NCBI GenBank assembly: GCA_030429565.1
Contig: JAUIFE010000001.1
Coordinates: 186,001-250,000 of the forward strand
DNA length: 64,000 nt
Reading direction: 5' to 3'
Origin: Holophagae bacterium
Lineage (GTDB): Bacteria; Acidobacteriota; Holophagae; Acanthopleuribacterales; Acanthopleuribacteraceae
Shown: positions 56,301-64,000 of the stretch, in pieces
Numbering within the stretch: the stretch's first letter is position 1
How the letters are laid out: every line of letters begins with the position of its first letter
Translations under genes and position numbers: made by a program
The notes under the pieces: generated by a model
Database searches by the model: none
What the model saw: only the letters and a program-made list of their open reading frames with translations
What the model was told of the DNA's origin: nothing

Positions 56301-56583
56301 GCGCCACCAGTTGGATTTGAGCTTTGCCGTCAAAGCCAAATTCAACAAGTACTCTGTACAGGCTTACCTGAACCTCTTCAACATCGCCAACATGTTGGAC
56401 GACGAAGACGGTTTGGTTGAGTACGTTGGCTTCAGCACCGTACAGTTGATCCGCCACCGCGGTATCAACGACGAAGGCAAACACATCTACCAGTTGAACC
56501 TGACCGACCTGGACAACCGTTTCACGACGGATGACCTGCGTTCGCGTTGGCAGGGTCAATTCGGTCTGCGTTTCAGCTTCTAA
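53341..56583 (+). CDS. Oar-like TonB-dependent outer-membrane receptor
   Basis: It has 1080 aa with a signal peptide (LMMCALCITWATLAMAQ) and GGAGGGG before the ATG. An N-terminal carboxypeptidase-regulatory-like domain (about 28-115: LTGVVTDPSDQPLPGAVI, SRADGRYDLRNV) precedes a plug domain (about 130-260: FSVAGRNNRYNSILIDG, GGFSGGGVNAITKSGTNEF) and a long beta-barrel ending in aromatic GQFGLRFSF, typical for outer-membrane insertion. This layout is the Oar/cell-surface receptor type common in Acidobacteriota, presumably importing oligosaccharide, peptide or siderophore with TonB energy. Codon use is visibly biased (CGT, TTG, GGT, GTT and AAC preferred), suggesting high expression. It is monocistronic with its own leader and terminator. 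Confidence 0.93.
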   Translation: MKSFKLMMCALCITWATLAMAQGVTTANLTGVVTDPSDQPLPGAVINGVHEPTGTRYSAVSRADGRYDLRNVRVGGPYTITASMPGFKTQQQNNLYLKLGDTQQLNFKMTVDAVEETLVVVAETNALINPGRQGSESNVSTESIEKLPTVTRTLTDYTRTNPYFQDFDNDGQASTFSVAGRNNRYNSILIDGAVNNDLFGLTASGTPGGQAEAPPVSLEAIAELQLLVSPYDVRQGGFSGGGVNAITKSGTNEFSGSVFHYSKTDSQFGEYLDASGDTVQLGDFDETQTGFSIGGPIVKDKVFFFASAEQRRREVPTGFEIRADNASGSGQNFGFLEEAQDFLNILSTNYGYDAGGLDEITRNTDSDTIFVRLDFNVGDNHQLTFRHNYVEAESLILGPDLFTYNFPSNAQFFPNETNSTVLQLNSSLGEFYNEFRVSFQTIKDRRTGTGDPFPWVEIENIDPDNNFPNSEFPARIGDEFEAGTERFSTRNSLDQEIIELTNDLTFFRGAHTITVGTHNEFFKFDNLFIREAFGSYQFNTLDDFRNGWARAYDYSFSATDNPNQSAKFDAQQLGFYVGDQWTINPTFTVTMGLRLDIPFFPDEPTKNPILDTFTWFRDNPIDNPSAQMVTGGLSTANTPDGNMLWSPRVGFNWDINGDGSQQLRGGIGIFSGRAPYVWLSNQYSNTGIEFTRISASVRGTVGEDNHIPFNPDPNNQPESIDGVRVFTNEIDVIDPDFKLPQVMRGNLAYDHDLGFWGMVASAEILFSQNKNEILYQNLNIIPQRNADGSIATTLDGRPLWENQDNDLTDVIYLTNTSEGEQFSFNLKLERPWRDGFYWFVSYLYNSSDSVNDGTSSQAYSNWRFVPTSTDPNNPETAASRFGIEDRFSASIAYDYQFADRFTFTVSGFYNAQSGRPFSYIFNGDVNGDGERSNDLLYVPASMDEVEWQGPSGMSEQEIWNTFSAFVEGDDGLNFGETAGRNESRAPWRHQLDLSFAVKAKFNKYSVQAYLNLFNIANMLDDEDGLVEYVGFSTVQLIRHRGINDEGKHIYQLNLTDLDNRFTTDDLRSRWQGQFGLRFSF

Positions 56584-56612
56584 GCCGAAACCAACACCGA
56601 AACCCAATTGAG

Positions 56613-56642
56613 AAAGGGGTCGCTACGGCGGCCCCTTTTTTA
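56613..56642 (+). terminator. Terminator of the TonB receptor gene
   Basis: Stem AAAGGGGTCGC/GCGGCCCCTTT (one G-U pair), loop TACG, then a run of six T. Confidence 0.9.
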
Positions 56643-56839
56643 TGCCTATCAAAGCACGGCTCACGCCAGGCTCAACCCTTGCGAGAAAACACACACTTTC
56701 GAGTTTTCTCACTTTTCCTCTTGGAGCCACCCCCGGTAAGGATTAGATTAAAGAAGTCACACCCGATGCTTGTTCTTTGCCGGCCCGTTCGCCCCAAGCC
56801 ATCGGCGGTACTAAATTCTTTACCGCGCAGGTTTCGCCC

Positions 56840-57823
56840 ATGCCACTGTCGCCCTCACAGCGCCGACCGGTTCCACCCACTTGGTTGATGCTGCTCGTGG
56901 TTTTCGCGGTTTTCGTTTATTGGGCGGGCAACGAGCCACCGGCACCGGAGCCTGAACCGGCGACCGCCGCTGCCGAACCGATCAAACCCTTCCCCATCCA
57001 GGTCGGGCCGAGCTTTGAGGCAAAGGGTTTTGCCTTAACGCAGATAGTGCACAGCCAAACGAATCAGAACGGCGGGCTGTTCAACCTACAAGGGGTGGTG
57101 CGCTGCCTTTCACCCAAAACCTGGCACGAGCTCCGGCTCGAGCTTCAGTTTATCGACCGCTTCGACCGGCCGTTAGAAGCCGCCACATTCGATTTGTGGC
57201 GCCACCCGACACTCGGCGCCGGCCAAGGCGACGACTTGCCGTTTAGCCTGGTACGCGGTTACCCGGACCTAGCCGTTCAAGCGCGTTTAAACATTGTTGA
57301 CCGAGACACACGCGAAAACGCGGCCCGAGCGAACGCGGCCGGCCCCACCGCCCTGGTACGTCAGGCGCGCTTCGCGATGGGGTTAACACCTTCACTGGCA
57401 GGCGCGCTCCTCAATGCGGCGGTTTTTCGCGACGACCTCGCACGGCACACGACACAACCAACGCCGCCGGCACGCCGCCACCAGCCCCAAGAGACACGTC
57501 CGGTTGGCGGTTGCGACGACCTGCGTTTTGATTTGCGTGAGATCAGTCAGGTAACGGAAGAGACGACCTCGGTTTGGCTCGCTGTCGAGCATCGCGGTCA
57601 GGCGCCAATTACAGCCGGACGCTTGCGACTGCGTGCGCTCGACAGCGCCGGTCGCGTTCTGGCCCAAGACATGGTGGTTTTGGCTCAGCCAGGCGCACCA
57701 CACCTAGCGAGCAAGGGGCGACGCTTGCTGCACGCACGCTTGAAGGTTCAAAAGCCGGTTGAGGCGTGGGCCCTTGACGTGGTTTCTTTGCGCCGTCAAT
57801 CGCCGCCCGTCGCAAAGCACTAA
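56840..57823 (+). CDS. Membrane-anchored protein of unknown function, 327 aa
   Basis: The ATG at 56840 is chosen over an upstream TTG because the short N-terminus then leads straight to the membrane anchor ([16 protein letters not shown]), though only a weak AGG site is present. After the anchor comes a Pro/Glu/Ala spacer ([15 protein letters not shown]), then a beta-rich domain ([32 protein letters not shown]) and a second, similar domain near 220-320 ([20 protein letters not shown]). The two domains resemble FxLyD-type beta-sandwich modules that describe changes of an exported protein, but this is only a guess. It is probably periplasmic. It lies between the TonB receptor and an amidohydrolase without clear co-transcription. 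Confidence 0.65.
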   Translation: MPLSPSQRRPVPPTWLMLLVVFAVFVYWAGNEPPAPEPEPATAAAEPIKPFPIQVGPSFEAKGFALTQIVHSQTNQNGGLFNLQGVVRCLSPKTWHELRLELQFIDRFDRPLEAATFDLWRHPTLGAGQGDDLPFSLVRGYPDLAVQARLNIVDRDTRENAARANAAGPTALVRQARFAMGLTPSLAGALLNAAVFRDDLARHTTQPTPPARRHQPQETRPVGGCDDLRFDLREISQVTEETTSVWLAVEHRGQAPITAGRLRLRALDSAGRVLAQDMVVLAQPGAPHLASKGRRLLHARLKVQKPVEAWALDVVSLRRQSPPVAKH

Positions 57824-58092
57824 ACAAAGGTCAATCGCCTCGACCGCAGTGGTTTGCGTCGTTTCAGCGTTTGCGTTATGCTCAGCGACAGATTGATCCA
57901 ATCCTCGTGAACGTCGCCTTGCGGTGCCGCGAACCCTTGACCCAGGTAGCCACGGTTAAGACGCAAACCCACGCCGCGACGTTGGGCGCATGTCGCCCCC
58001 AATGCAAACGCAACCCCGCGTGCGGCCAACGTGCCGCCGCCCATCCGCCGACGCGGTTTCGCCCACCGCGTGTCATGGCTCCAGGAGTATCC

Positions 58093-59391
58093 ATGTTGGT
58101 CAGCCTCTTTCGTTTATGTCTTATTGGCTTGATGTGTACGGTGGGCCTCGCCGGCCTGCAAGCCCAAACTGTTATTTACGCCGGGAAACTCATTGACGGC
58201 GTCAGCGACAGCGTGCGCGAACAAGTAACCCTCGTCATCCAAGACGGCAAAATCAGCCGTGTCGATCAGGGCTATACGTCGTTTAAAAAAGCCGATCGGG
58301 TGATTAACCTGCGCGATTACACCGTACTGCCAGGCCTGATTGATTTACACACCCACCTCGACGGTGAATTGCACGAAAAAGCCTATCAGGAACGTTTTTC
58401 CATGAACCCGGCCGATGTCGCCCTACGCAGCACCGTTTACGCCAAAGGCACCCTGCAAGCCGGTTTCACCACGGTTCGCGATTTAGGCGACACCGACAAC
58501 GTCACCATCTCCCTGCGCAACGCCATCGCCAAAGGTTGGGTTGAAGGACCGCGCATCTTCACGGCGGCCAAATCACTGGCAACGACCGGCGGACACGCCG
58601 ATCCCAGCAACGGCGTCAATGCCGAATTACAAGGCGATCCCGGCCCCAAAGAAGGCGTGGTTAACAGCCCGGCCGATGCGCGTAAAGCAGTGCGACAGCG
58701 TTACAAAGACGGCGCCGACCTCATCAAAATCACCGCGACCGGCGGCGTATTGAGTTTGGCCAAGTCCGGCCAAAACCCGCAGTTCACCATGGAAGAACTG
58801 GAAGCTATTGTCGCCGCCGCCAATGACTACGGCTTCCACGTCGCCGCCCACGCCCATGGTACGGAAGGCATTAAACGGGCGGTTAAGGCCGGGGTGCGTA
58901 CGATTGAACACGGCACCTACCTGGACGAAGAAGCCATGAACCTCATGAAAGCGAAAGGGACCTGGCTGGTACCAACACTGATGGCGGGTGAGACGGTACT
59001 GGAAATGGGCAAAAAAGAAGGCGCACTGCCGCCGGTGGTCGCCAAAAAAGCGGTGGTCGTCGGCCAATACATGCTCGACAACTTCAACCGTGCGGTTAAA
59101 GCCGGTGTGCCGATTGCCTTCGGCACGGACTGCGGCGTCAGCCCCCACGGCCGCAACGCACGTGAATTCGTGTTGATGGTAAACAACGGCATGAAACCCA
59201 TGCAGGCGATCAAGGCCGCCACTTCGGTAGCGGCCGAGGTCCTGCAACAAGAAGATTTGGGTGTGCTGGCTGAAGGCAAAATCGCCGACGTAGTGGCGGT
59301 GAAGGGTGACCCCCTCGCTGATATCGGCATTCTTCAAAAAGTGGCTTTTGTCATGAAGGAAGGCGTGGTCTACCGCGAGGACAGCAAGTAA
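58093..59391 (+). CDS. Exported metal-dependent amidohydrolase
   Basis: It has 432 aa; the ATG with CAGGAG upstream opens a signal peptide ([20 protein letters not shown]). It resembles the Xaa-Pro dipeptidase/imidazolonepropionase-like amidohydrolases that hydrolyse N-acyl or dipeptide bonds. Metal-site residues are complete: HxH in [10 protein letters not shown], Lys in LIKITATGG, His in HVAAHAHG, His in IEHGTY and the catalytic Asp in [13 protein letters not shown]. The C-terminal [20 protein letters not shown] is family-typical. It is a relative of the amidohydrolase 6 kb upstream, which lacks that Asp. A convergent hairpin follows the stop. Confidence 0.92.
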   Translation: MLVSLFRLCLIGLMCTVGLAGLQAQTVIYAGKLIDGVSDSVREQVTLVIQDGKISRVDQGYTSFKKADRVINLRDYTVLPGLIDLHTHLDGELHEKAYQERFSMNPADVALRSTVYAKGTLQAGFTTVRDLGDTDNVTISLRNAIAKGWVEGPRIFTAAKSLATTGGHADPSNGVNAELQGDPGPKEGVVNSPADARKAVRQRYKDGADLIKITATGGVLSLAKSGQNPQFTMEELEAIVAAANDYGFHVAAHAHGTEGIKRAVKAGVRTIEHGTYLDEEAMNLMKAKGTWLVPTLMAGETVLEMGKKEGALPPVVAKKAVVVGQYMLDNFNRAVKAGVPIAFGTDCGVSPHGRNAREFVLMVNNGMKPMQAIKAATSVAAEVLQQEDLGVLAEGKIADVVAVKGDPLADIGILQKVAFVMKEGVVYREDSK

Positions 59392-59402
59392 AGCCCTGTC
59401 GT

Positions 59403-59439
59403 CCGACTTTTGCGCGCACCTAGCGTGCGCAAAAGTCGG
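59403..59439. terminator. Hairpin overlapping the end of a convergent gene
   Basis: Perfect 13-bp arms CCGACTTTTGCGC (59403-59415) and GCGCAAAAGTCGG (59427-59439) with an 11-base loop. The right arm and part of the loop lie inside the last codons of the leftward gene. It likely ends transcription from both sides. Confidence 0.6.
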
Positions 59440-61171
59440 CGGCCTGGTCACGCACGTCTTGATACATGCTAAATGATTCAAAGCCAAGGCGAAACGGTTT
59501 GGCACCGTATTCCTGGCGCCACAGGGCGACAACCTCGCCGTAGGTGCGGTATTCAATCCAGCCGGCGGCGGCGAGAGGCGCCAACTCGGTTAGGACTTGG
59601 TTGAGCCCGGCATTGACATCGATTTCAACCCCGCCGTCCCGAACAATGCGATTATCGCGAATGTGAAGCGACGCGGTGTAAAACCCGTCAGCCGCAAGGG
59701 AACCGTCTTGTAACTTGCCGACGAGTTCCTTGATGAAGGCACCGTTTTCGGCATAAATCCGTGCCCCGCTCGCCTGGTTAGGGCCCAAATTGGTGCTGTC
59801 GTGAGGGTAACCCTGGCCGACATAAACAATGTCGCTATTGGGGTCGTGTTCGGCGAAATCAGCGCCGGCGCCCGGCTGCCACACGCCCACGCTAAAGTCA
59901 TCAAACCAGTGCCCCCCCATCGCCGGCACCGACAAGATACCGGGTCGCCACACGGCATTCGGGTTCTCACGGCCAACAATGGTGCCGGTCGCGTTGATGC
60001 CGGCCTCGACCCGCCAATCGATCAAATCGAGAAAACCCAAGTAATCGCCACCGCAATCCACATGGCGCACACCACCGAGCACATTCGACGGCAACACCTC
60101 CAACTGTTCGATGAGCGCGGCAACATCGGCAAAGTTGCTGACGTGGACATGAGGATCAACGCTAAAGGCCAAGTCCTCAACCATATAACGCACAATGTTT
60201 TTGCCGTTGCTACCACTTTGATCGACGCCGGCTTCGTACGCGAGCATGGCTTCAAGAACCACGTGATCGCTTTGCCAATTGAGGGTGGCACCGTAGGATT
60301 GAATTAGCTGCAGCCGTTGCAAAAGGTTTTCGCGGTAGGCGGTATAGGCCTGACGGGTACCGACCACATTTGTCCAAGAATCTTCATTGTGGGAAAAAAG
60401 GGTGACGTACACCTTGCCCTGTTGCGGTTCATCCGGTGGAATGAAACCAACGGAACGCGCGTTGGCAAGCGCCGGTTCAAGATCGCTGTTAAACACAAAA
60501 CCACAGCCGGCCAAGGTCGCATTCGGGCTGTAAGCGATTAATACGACATCCTCAGGCGCACCAGGTAGCAGTTGGCTGACCACGGCGGCAAAAGGGCGGA
60601 AGGGTTCAAGTGCGACCGCGCTGCTGCGATCCACGTGCAAGACGTCGCCGTTGTTATTGAAAAAATAGAGGGTCACATCGGCCGGACGCTCACTGATATT
60701 GACGATCACCGGCGCTGAAGTAAACCCCTCGGTCGCGGGCAAGTGGCCGAACATCAGCGCTTGGCCGATTTCATCGCTGGGTGAGAGATTGACCGGCACA
60801 GCCAAACCCTGCGAGGGCGAACGTCCCGACGGCGCATCGAGATTATTGGTAACCCAGCCGGCGGTGAGATCGCGGGTCGAAGAGGTGACACGAATCGTCA
60901 TACCACTTCCCTCACCCATGCTGGGCAGTAAATCGCGCACAAACCCCTTCAGCGAGCCACGTGGGTTGATGGTGACGGTGGTACTCGCACCGTCGCCGGT
61001 GGCGCGCAAACCCGTGAGGGTCAATTCGGCCGGAATGTCGGTCGGATTGTTCACAAAGACAAGGCTTTCAAACTGCGCGTTGCGCGAGACCCAAGGTAAC
61101 AGCAAATCACTTTGTTGTTGTGCCCAGAGCACACCGCCGCCCAGCAACCAAAGACACCAAAACCAACGCAC
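59420..61171 (-). CDS. Secreted protein of unknown function, 583 aa
   Basis: The start is a GTG six bases after GGAGG, placing a short signal peptide (MRWFWCLWLLGGGVLWAQ) at the N-terminus; an upstream GTG is less likely. Residues about 25-250 look like a beta-sandwich (ESLVFVNNPTDIPAELTLTG, PVIVNISERPADVTLYFFNN). From about 260, YVTLFSHNEDSW, then LQRLQLIQSYGATLNWQSDH and later SVDPHVHVSNFADVAALIEQ resemble a beta/alpha barrel such as those of deacetylase or glycosidase folds, but I cannot assign one. It ends in DFCAR. It converges on the amidohydrolase with a shared hairpin. Confidence 0.75.
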   Translation of the reverse strand: MRWFWCLWLLGGGVLWAQQQSDLLLPWVSRNAQFESLVFVNNPTDIPAELTLTGLRATGDGASTTVTINPRGSLKGFVRDLLPSMGEGSGMTIRVTSSTRDLTAGWVTNNLDAPSGRSPSQGLAVPVNLSPSDEIGQALMFGHLPATEGFTSAPVIVNISERPADVTLYFFNNNGDVLHVDRSSAVALEPFRPFAAVVSQLLPGAPEDVVLIAYSPNATLAGCGFVFNSDLEPALANARSVGFIPPDEPQQGKVYVTLFSHNEDSWTNVVGTRQAYTAYRENLLQRLQLIQSYGATLNWQSDHVVLEAMLAYEAGVDQSGSNGKNIVRYMVEDLAFSVDPHVHVSNFADVAALIEQLEVLPSNVLGGVRHVDCGGDYLGFLDLIDWRVEAGINATGTIVGRENPNAVWRPGILSVPAMGGHWFDDFSVGVWQPGAGADFAEHDPNSDIVYVGQGYPHDSTNLGPNQASGARIYAENGAFIKELVGKLQDGSLAADGFYTASLHIRDNRIVRDGGVEIDVNAGLNQVLTELAPLAAAGWIEYRTYGEVVALWRQEYGAKPFRLGFESFSMYQDVRDQAADFCAR

Positions 61172-61252
61172 ACCGCACCTCCGCTTCGCGTTCCGGTTAC
61201 CGCGCCGAAAGACCACGCGGCGTATTTCACTATGTTTGTATGGGAACCACTA

Positions 61253-62245
61253 TTATAGCGAATCGGGAACGCCTGTCTCGGTCGAACCGTGCAGACGTTG
61301 GTGCATGGCGGGCGTGAGGCCGTAGCGGTTGCGGAAAGCGCTGCGAAACGCCGCTTCCGAGCGGAAGCCAACCGCATCGGTGACCATCTTGACGGCGTTA
61401 CCACGCGCCAACAAGGCCTTGGCCTGCTCCAAGCGCAGTCGTTCTAAAAATTTGGCGGGCGTCTCGCCAAAGGCTTCGGTGAAACGACGGTAAAAACTGC
61501 GTTCCGACATACCGACCTCGGCGGCCATATCGGCGACGCGCAACGGCCGGTGCAGGTTGTCGACCAGCCACGGCGGTAAATGTTCGAAGTCGTCACCGCC
61601 TTGGAGCTGACGACCCAGCAGTGCACTGAACTGCGATTGGTTGCCAGGTCGGTGAGCGTAAACCACCAGCACACGGGCCACGTGACCCATCAAGGTGGCA
61701 CCGTGGTCGCGCGCCAACATCGCCAAAGCCATATCGATGCCGGCCGTCACCCCTGCACTGGTCCAAACGGTGTCGTCGACAACATAAAGCGCTTCGGCAT
61801 CCACGGTGAGTGCGGGAAAACGGCGTGCCAGTTCCGCGCAGGCCAACCAATGCGTGGTAACGCGACGACCATCCAGTATGCCGGCCGCCGCCGCCACGAA
61901 AGCACCCGAACAAATCGAACCGAAACGCGCCACAACGGTCGCGGCCTGCTGTAACCAAGCCGCCAACACCGAGTCAGCCATGGCATCGGCCAAAGGCGCC
62001 GCGTCACCGCCGACCACCAAGAGTGTGTCCTGGGCGACAAGGTCCACGGCCGCCACGGCGAGACTATCGCAAGCGGGGCCGGCACTAGAAGGCACCAGCC
62101 CTCCCGAACTAGAGACAACGACAATCTCGTAGGCGGGATCGGGTAAGAGATTGTCGGCATTGGCAAAAACGGCAACCGGACCGCTGAAATCAAGAATTTC
62201 GAAACCGGGAAAAATGGCGAAGATGATGCGTCGTGTTGGCTTCAT
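61253..62245 (-). CDS. GlxA-type AraC-family transcriptional regulator
   Basis: It has 330 aa. The N-terminal DJ-1/PfpI-like domain (about 1-185) is the sensor part typical of GlxA regulators, with a conserved Cys in GSICSGAFVAAAAGILDG. The C-terminal AraC DNA-binding domain (about 225-320) has two helix-turn-helix motifs: RVADMAAEVGMSERSFYRRF and VTDAVGFRSEAAFRSAFRNR. The ATG has no strong ribosome site. It is divergent from a DJ-1/PfpI enzyme gene 100 bases away, which is the likely target; the two share the same fold. The ligand is unknown. Confidence 0.93.
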   Translation of the reverse strand: MKPTRRIIFAIFPGFEILDFSGPVAVFANADNLLPDPAYEIVVVSSSGGLVPSSAGPACDSLAVAAVDLVAQDTLLVVGGDAAPLADAMADSVLAAWLQQAATVVARFGSICSGAFVAAAAGILDGRRVTTHWLACAELARRFPALTVDAEALYVVDDTVWTSAGVTAGIDMALAMLARDHGATLMGHVARVLVVYAHRPGNQSQFSALLGRQLQGGDDFEHLPPWLVDNLHRPLRVADMAAEVGMSERSFYRRFTEAFGETPAKFLERLRLEQAKALLARGNAVKMVTDAVGFRSEAAFRSAFRNRYGLTPAMHQRLHGSTETGVPDSL

Positions 62246-62345
62246 TTGGCAGAATATAGTCGAAAACTGTCATTGCCGCCACCCTAAGGAACGCCTAATC
62301 TGGTTTTGGCGAGGCAAACTCGCATTTTTTTCCCGAGGTGTACCC
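62246..62345. promoter_or_regulatory. Divergent promoter region of regulator and DJ-1 enzyme
   Basis: A 100-base gap between two divergent starts, the usual place for both promoters and the regulator's binding site. GAGG lies before the rightward ATG. No convincing -35/-10 pair or operator repeat is seen. Confidence 0.4.
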
Positions 62346-62990
62346 ATGAAAATCGTCATGCTCCTGTTTCCCCGCGTCACCGCGCTCGACCTAATCGGCC
62401 CTCACGAAGTGCTGGCCCGAGTGCCCGGCGTCGAAGTCATCCACGCCGGTTTTGAAGTCGGCCCGATCACCACCGATTCAGGCATCAGACTCCAAATCGA
62501 CCACGCTTTTGACGACATCGATCACGCCGATGTGTTGGTTATTCCCGGCGGCAGCGGCTTGGCGCCGATTTACTCAAACCCGGCCGCCGTCGCTTCATTT
62601 AAAAGGCTGGCGGCCAAAGCGCGATGGATCACCTCGGTGTGTACCGGCGCTTTACTGTTGGGCGCCGCCGGCCTACTCGACGAAAAACCGGCGACCACGC
62701 ATTGGTACGCGTATGACAAACTGGCCGCTTTCGGCGCCAAACCCACGGCTCGCCGCGTCGTAGAAACGGGCAATATCATCACGGCCGCGGGTGTTTCAGC
62801 AGGCATCGACATGGCGCTGACACTGGCGGCGCGCCTCGCCGGCAAAGACATCGCCTGCGCCATTCAACTGGGCCTGGAATACGACCCCGAACCCCCGTTC
62901 GACACGGGTTCACCGGCCAAGGCGCCGGCCCATGTCAAGGCGATGGTCGAACGCATCATGTACCGCGACGATCCGGCCCTGACCACCTGA
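62346..62990 (+). CDS. DJ-1/PfpI family protein (isonitrile-hydratase-like)
   Basis: It has 214 aa; ATG with GAGG upstream; a longer frame from 62151 runs antisense into the regulator and is rejected. The DJ-1 fold shows the N-terminal Glu of the catalytic site in LIGPHEVLARV, the nucleophilic Cys in ITSVCTGALLLGAAGLL, and THWYAYDKL nearby. The layout is close to isonitrile hydratase and to the sensor part of GlxA regulators. It may be a glyoxalase, hydratase or stress protein of the cytoplasm; the substrate cannot be read from sequence. Expression is probably controlled by the divergent GlxA-type gene. Confidence 0.9.
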   Translation: MKIVMLLFPRVTALDLIGPHEVLARVPGVEVIHAGFEVGPITTDSGIRLQIDHAFDDIDHADVLVIPGGSGLAPIYSNPAAVASFKRLAAKARWITSVCTGALLLGAAGLLDEKPATTHWYAYDKLAAFGAKPTARRVVETGNIITAAGVSAGIDMALTLAARLAGKDIACAIQLGLEYDPEPPFDTGSPAKAPAHVKAMVERIMYRDDPALTT

Positions 62991-63192
62991 GGACAACGGC
63001 CGACCGACATGCGTCGGTTCGGCCGCATCGTCTAAGATTGAAACCTGAATGAGCGATTCGGATGGATAAAATCGCGTAAGATGTTGAAGCGAAACGTGTT
63101 GGGAAAAGCGCAGTCGTACCGGCAAGTACGGCGAGCATTTTTACGAGACGTTGCAGCCCAGCAGGTTGGGCAATTTCACCGCCAAGAATCGC

Positions 63193-64000
63193 TCAATTCA
63201 GGTGAAAGCGGTCGCGATCATGGGGCGCGTCATAATCCAGAACCGGCCCCAACGGCACGACACGCGTCGGGTTAATGCCCGCGTGGCTGTAGTAATAGTG
63301 CTGTTTGATATCGGTCAGCGATACCGTCTCGGCCACGCCTTCGATTTGGTACAAGGCACGCAAGTAGTTCGATAAATTGGGGTAATCGCTCATGCGGCGC
63401 AAGTTGCACTTAAAGTGCCCCACATACACGGGGTCAAAACGAACCAGAGTGGTGAACAAACGCCAATCAGCTTCGGTCAGGCGATCACCGACCAAGTAGC
63501 GCTGCCGCGCAAGGCGCTGCTCAACCTGGTCCAGTGCGTTAAATAAATCTGTAAAGGCTTCTTCGTAAGCCTCTTGCGTGGTGGCGAACCCGGTCCGGTA
63601 GACACCGTTGTTGATGTTGTTGTAAACGAGCGTATTTATCGCATCGATTTGATCGCGCAACGGTTCGGGGTAGTAGTCAGGCGCGGGTTCGATCAACGCG
63701 TCAAAGGCGCTGTTGAACATCCGAATGATTTCGGAGGATTCGTTGCTAACGATGGTCTGTCGCTGTTTGTCCCAAAGCACGGGCACGGTGACACGACCGG
63801 TGTAGTCAGCTTGAGCACGGGTATAGAGCTGGTGAAGAAAGGCGGCGCCAAACAAGTGGTCGCGATAGGATGCGTCGTCGTTGCGGAATGCCCAGCCCTG
63901 ATCCAGCATGTGCGGATGCACCACCGAAACACTAACATGCTCACTCAACCCTTTGATTTTGCGAAAGATAAGCGCTCGATGCGCCCAGGGACAGGCCAGC
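63193..64000 (-). CDS. Glutathionyl-hydroquinone reductase (Xi-class GST), 5' end off window
   Basis: Reduces glutathionyl-hydroquinones using glutathione. The frame runs past a TTG at 63948 to the window edge, where it reads LACPWAHRALIFRKIKGLSE. CPWAHR is the diagnostic catalytic Cys motif of the Xi class (YqjG/Ecm4-type), so the true start lies beyond the edge. Further signs are VVHPHMLDQGWAF, VPVLWDKQRQTIVSNES with the glutathione-contacting ESSEIIRM, the C-terminal helical region YNNINNGVYRTGFATTQEAY and YLVGDRLTEADWRLFTTLVR. All match the family order. It converges on the DJ-1 gene 200 bases away. Confidence 0.93.
   Translation of the reverse strand, partial: LACPWAHRALIFRKIKGLSEHVSVSVVHPHMLDQGWAFRNDDASYRDHLFGAAFLHQLYTRAQADYTGRVTVPVLWDKQRQTIVSNESSEIIRMFNSAFDALIEPAPDYYPEPLRDQIDAINTLVYNNINNGVYRTGFATTQEAYEEAFTDLFNALDQVEQRLARQRYLVGDRLTEADWRLFTTLVRFDPVYVGHFKCNLRRMSDYPNLSNYLRALYQIEGVAETVSLTDIKQHYYYSHAGINPTRVVPLGPVLDYDAPHDRDRFHLN

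Noticed and set aside
62151..62345. Upstream extension of the DJ-1 protein
   Set aside because: It runs antisense into the GlxA-type gene, and the ATG at 62346 has a ribosome site and starts the fold.

Overview
The window looks like chromosomal DNA of a free-living Gram-negative bacterium. The most likely group is Acidobacteriota, possibly an Acanthopleuribacter/Holophagae-type lineage; this is inferred from family content and not from a marker gene. Supporting signs are a one-piece LptF-LptG lipopolysaccharide-export permease, an Oar-like TonB-dependent receptor, very large secreted proteins built from Asp-box propellers, SBBP, BACON, PKD and PPC repeats, a lexA/imuB/dnaE2 SOS group, and many cytoplasmic signalling proteins. 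Genes are about 60% GC by eye. There are no rRNA or tRNA genes, no IS transposases, no CRISPR array and no phage genes.

Region by region. 0-6.8 kb: the 3' part of a giant SBBP-repeat secreted protein, then a 608-aa secreted protein of unknown function. 6.8-12.1 kb: the LptF-LptG fusion, a small unknown protein and a GAF/HD-GYP cyclic-di-GMP phosphodiesterase. 12.2-22.2 kb: two tandem paralogous secreted proteins, each an Asp-box propeller followed by BACON repeats (12 copies in one, 5 in the other). 22.2-24.5 kb: an AT-rich, gene-poor stretch with a frameshifted LamG-domain remnant and a possible lipoprotein remnant. 24.5-31.1 kb: small housekeeping and unknown genes (orphan HATPase, TerB/J-domain protein, RRM protein, DUF3817 membrane protein, beta-helix secreted protein). 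31.2-36.8 kb: a third Asp-box propeller protein with PKD, MAM-like and PPC domains. 37.7-46.6 kb: a response regulator with a zinc-knuckle tail, dnaE2, imuB, lexA and folC. 46.6-64 kb: an NHL/SMP-30-type propeller, an FHA-GAF histidine kinase, two amidohydrolases, the TonB receptor, unknown envelope proteins, a divergent GlxA-regulator/DJ-1 enzyme pair and a partial glutathionyl-hydroquinone reductase.

How the genes work together. lexA, imuB and dnaE2 form an SOS mutagenesis module, and lexA has a strikingly symmetric candidate operator over a good sigma-70 promoter. The signalling genes (HD-GYP protein, FHA kinase, response regulator, orphan HATPase) are scattered and not paired in operons. 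The most notable unexplained pattern is a short C-terminal module, Cys-x12-Trp followed by a VLxL-type segment and a final Cys. It closes four otherwise unrelated secreted proteins in the first 22 kb and may be a shared surface-sorting or anchoring tag related to dockerin/EF-hand ends.
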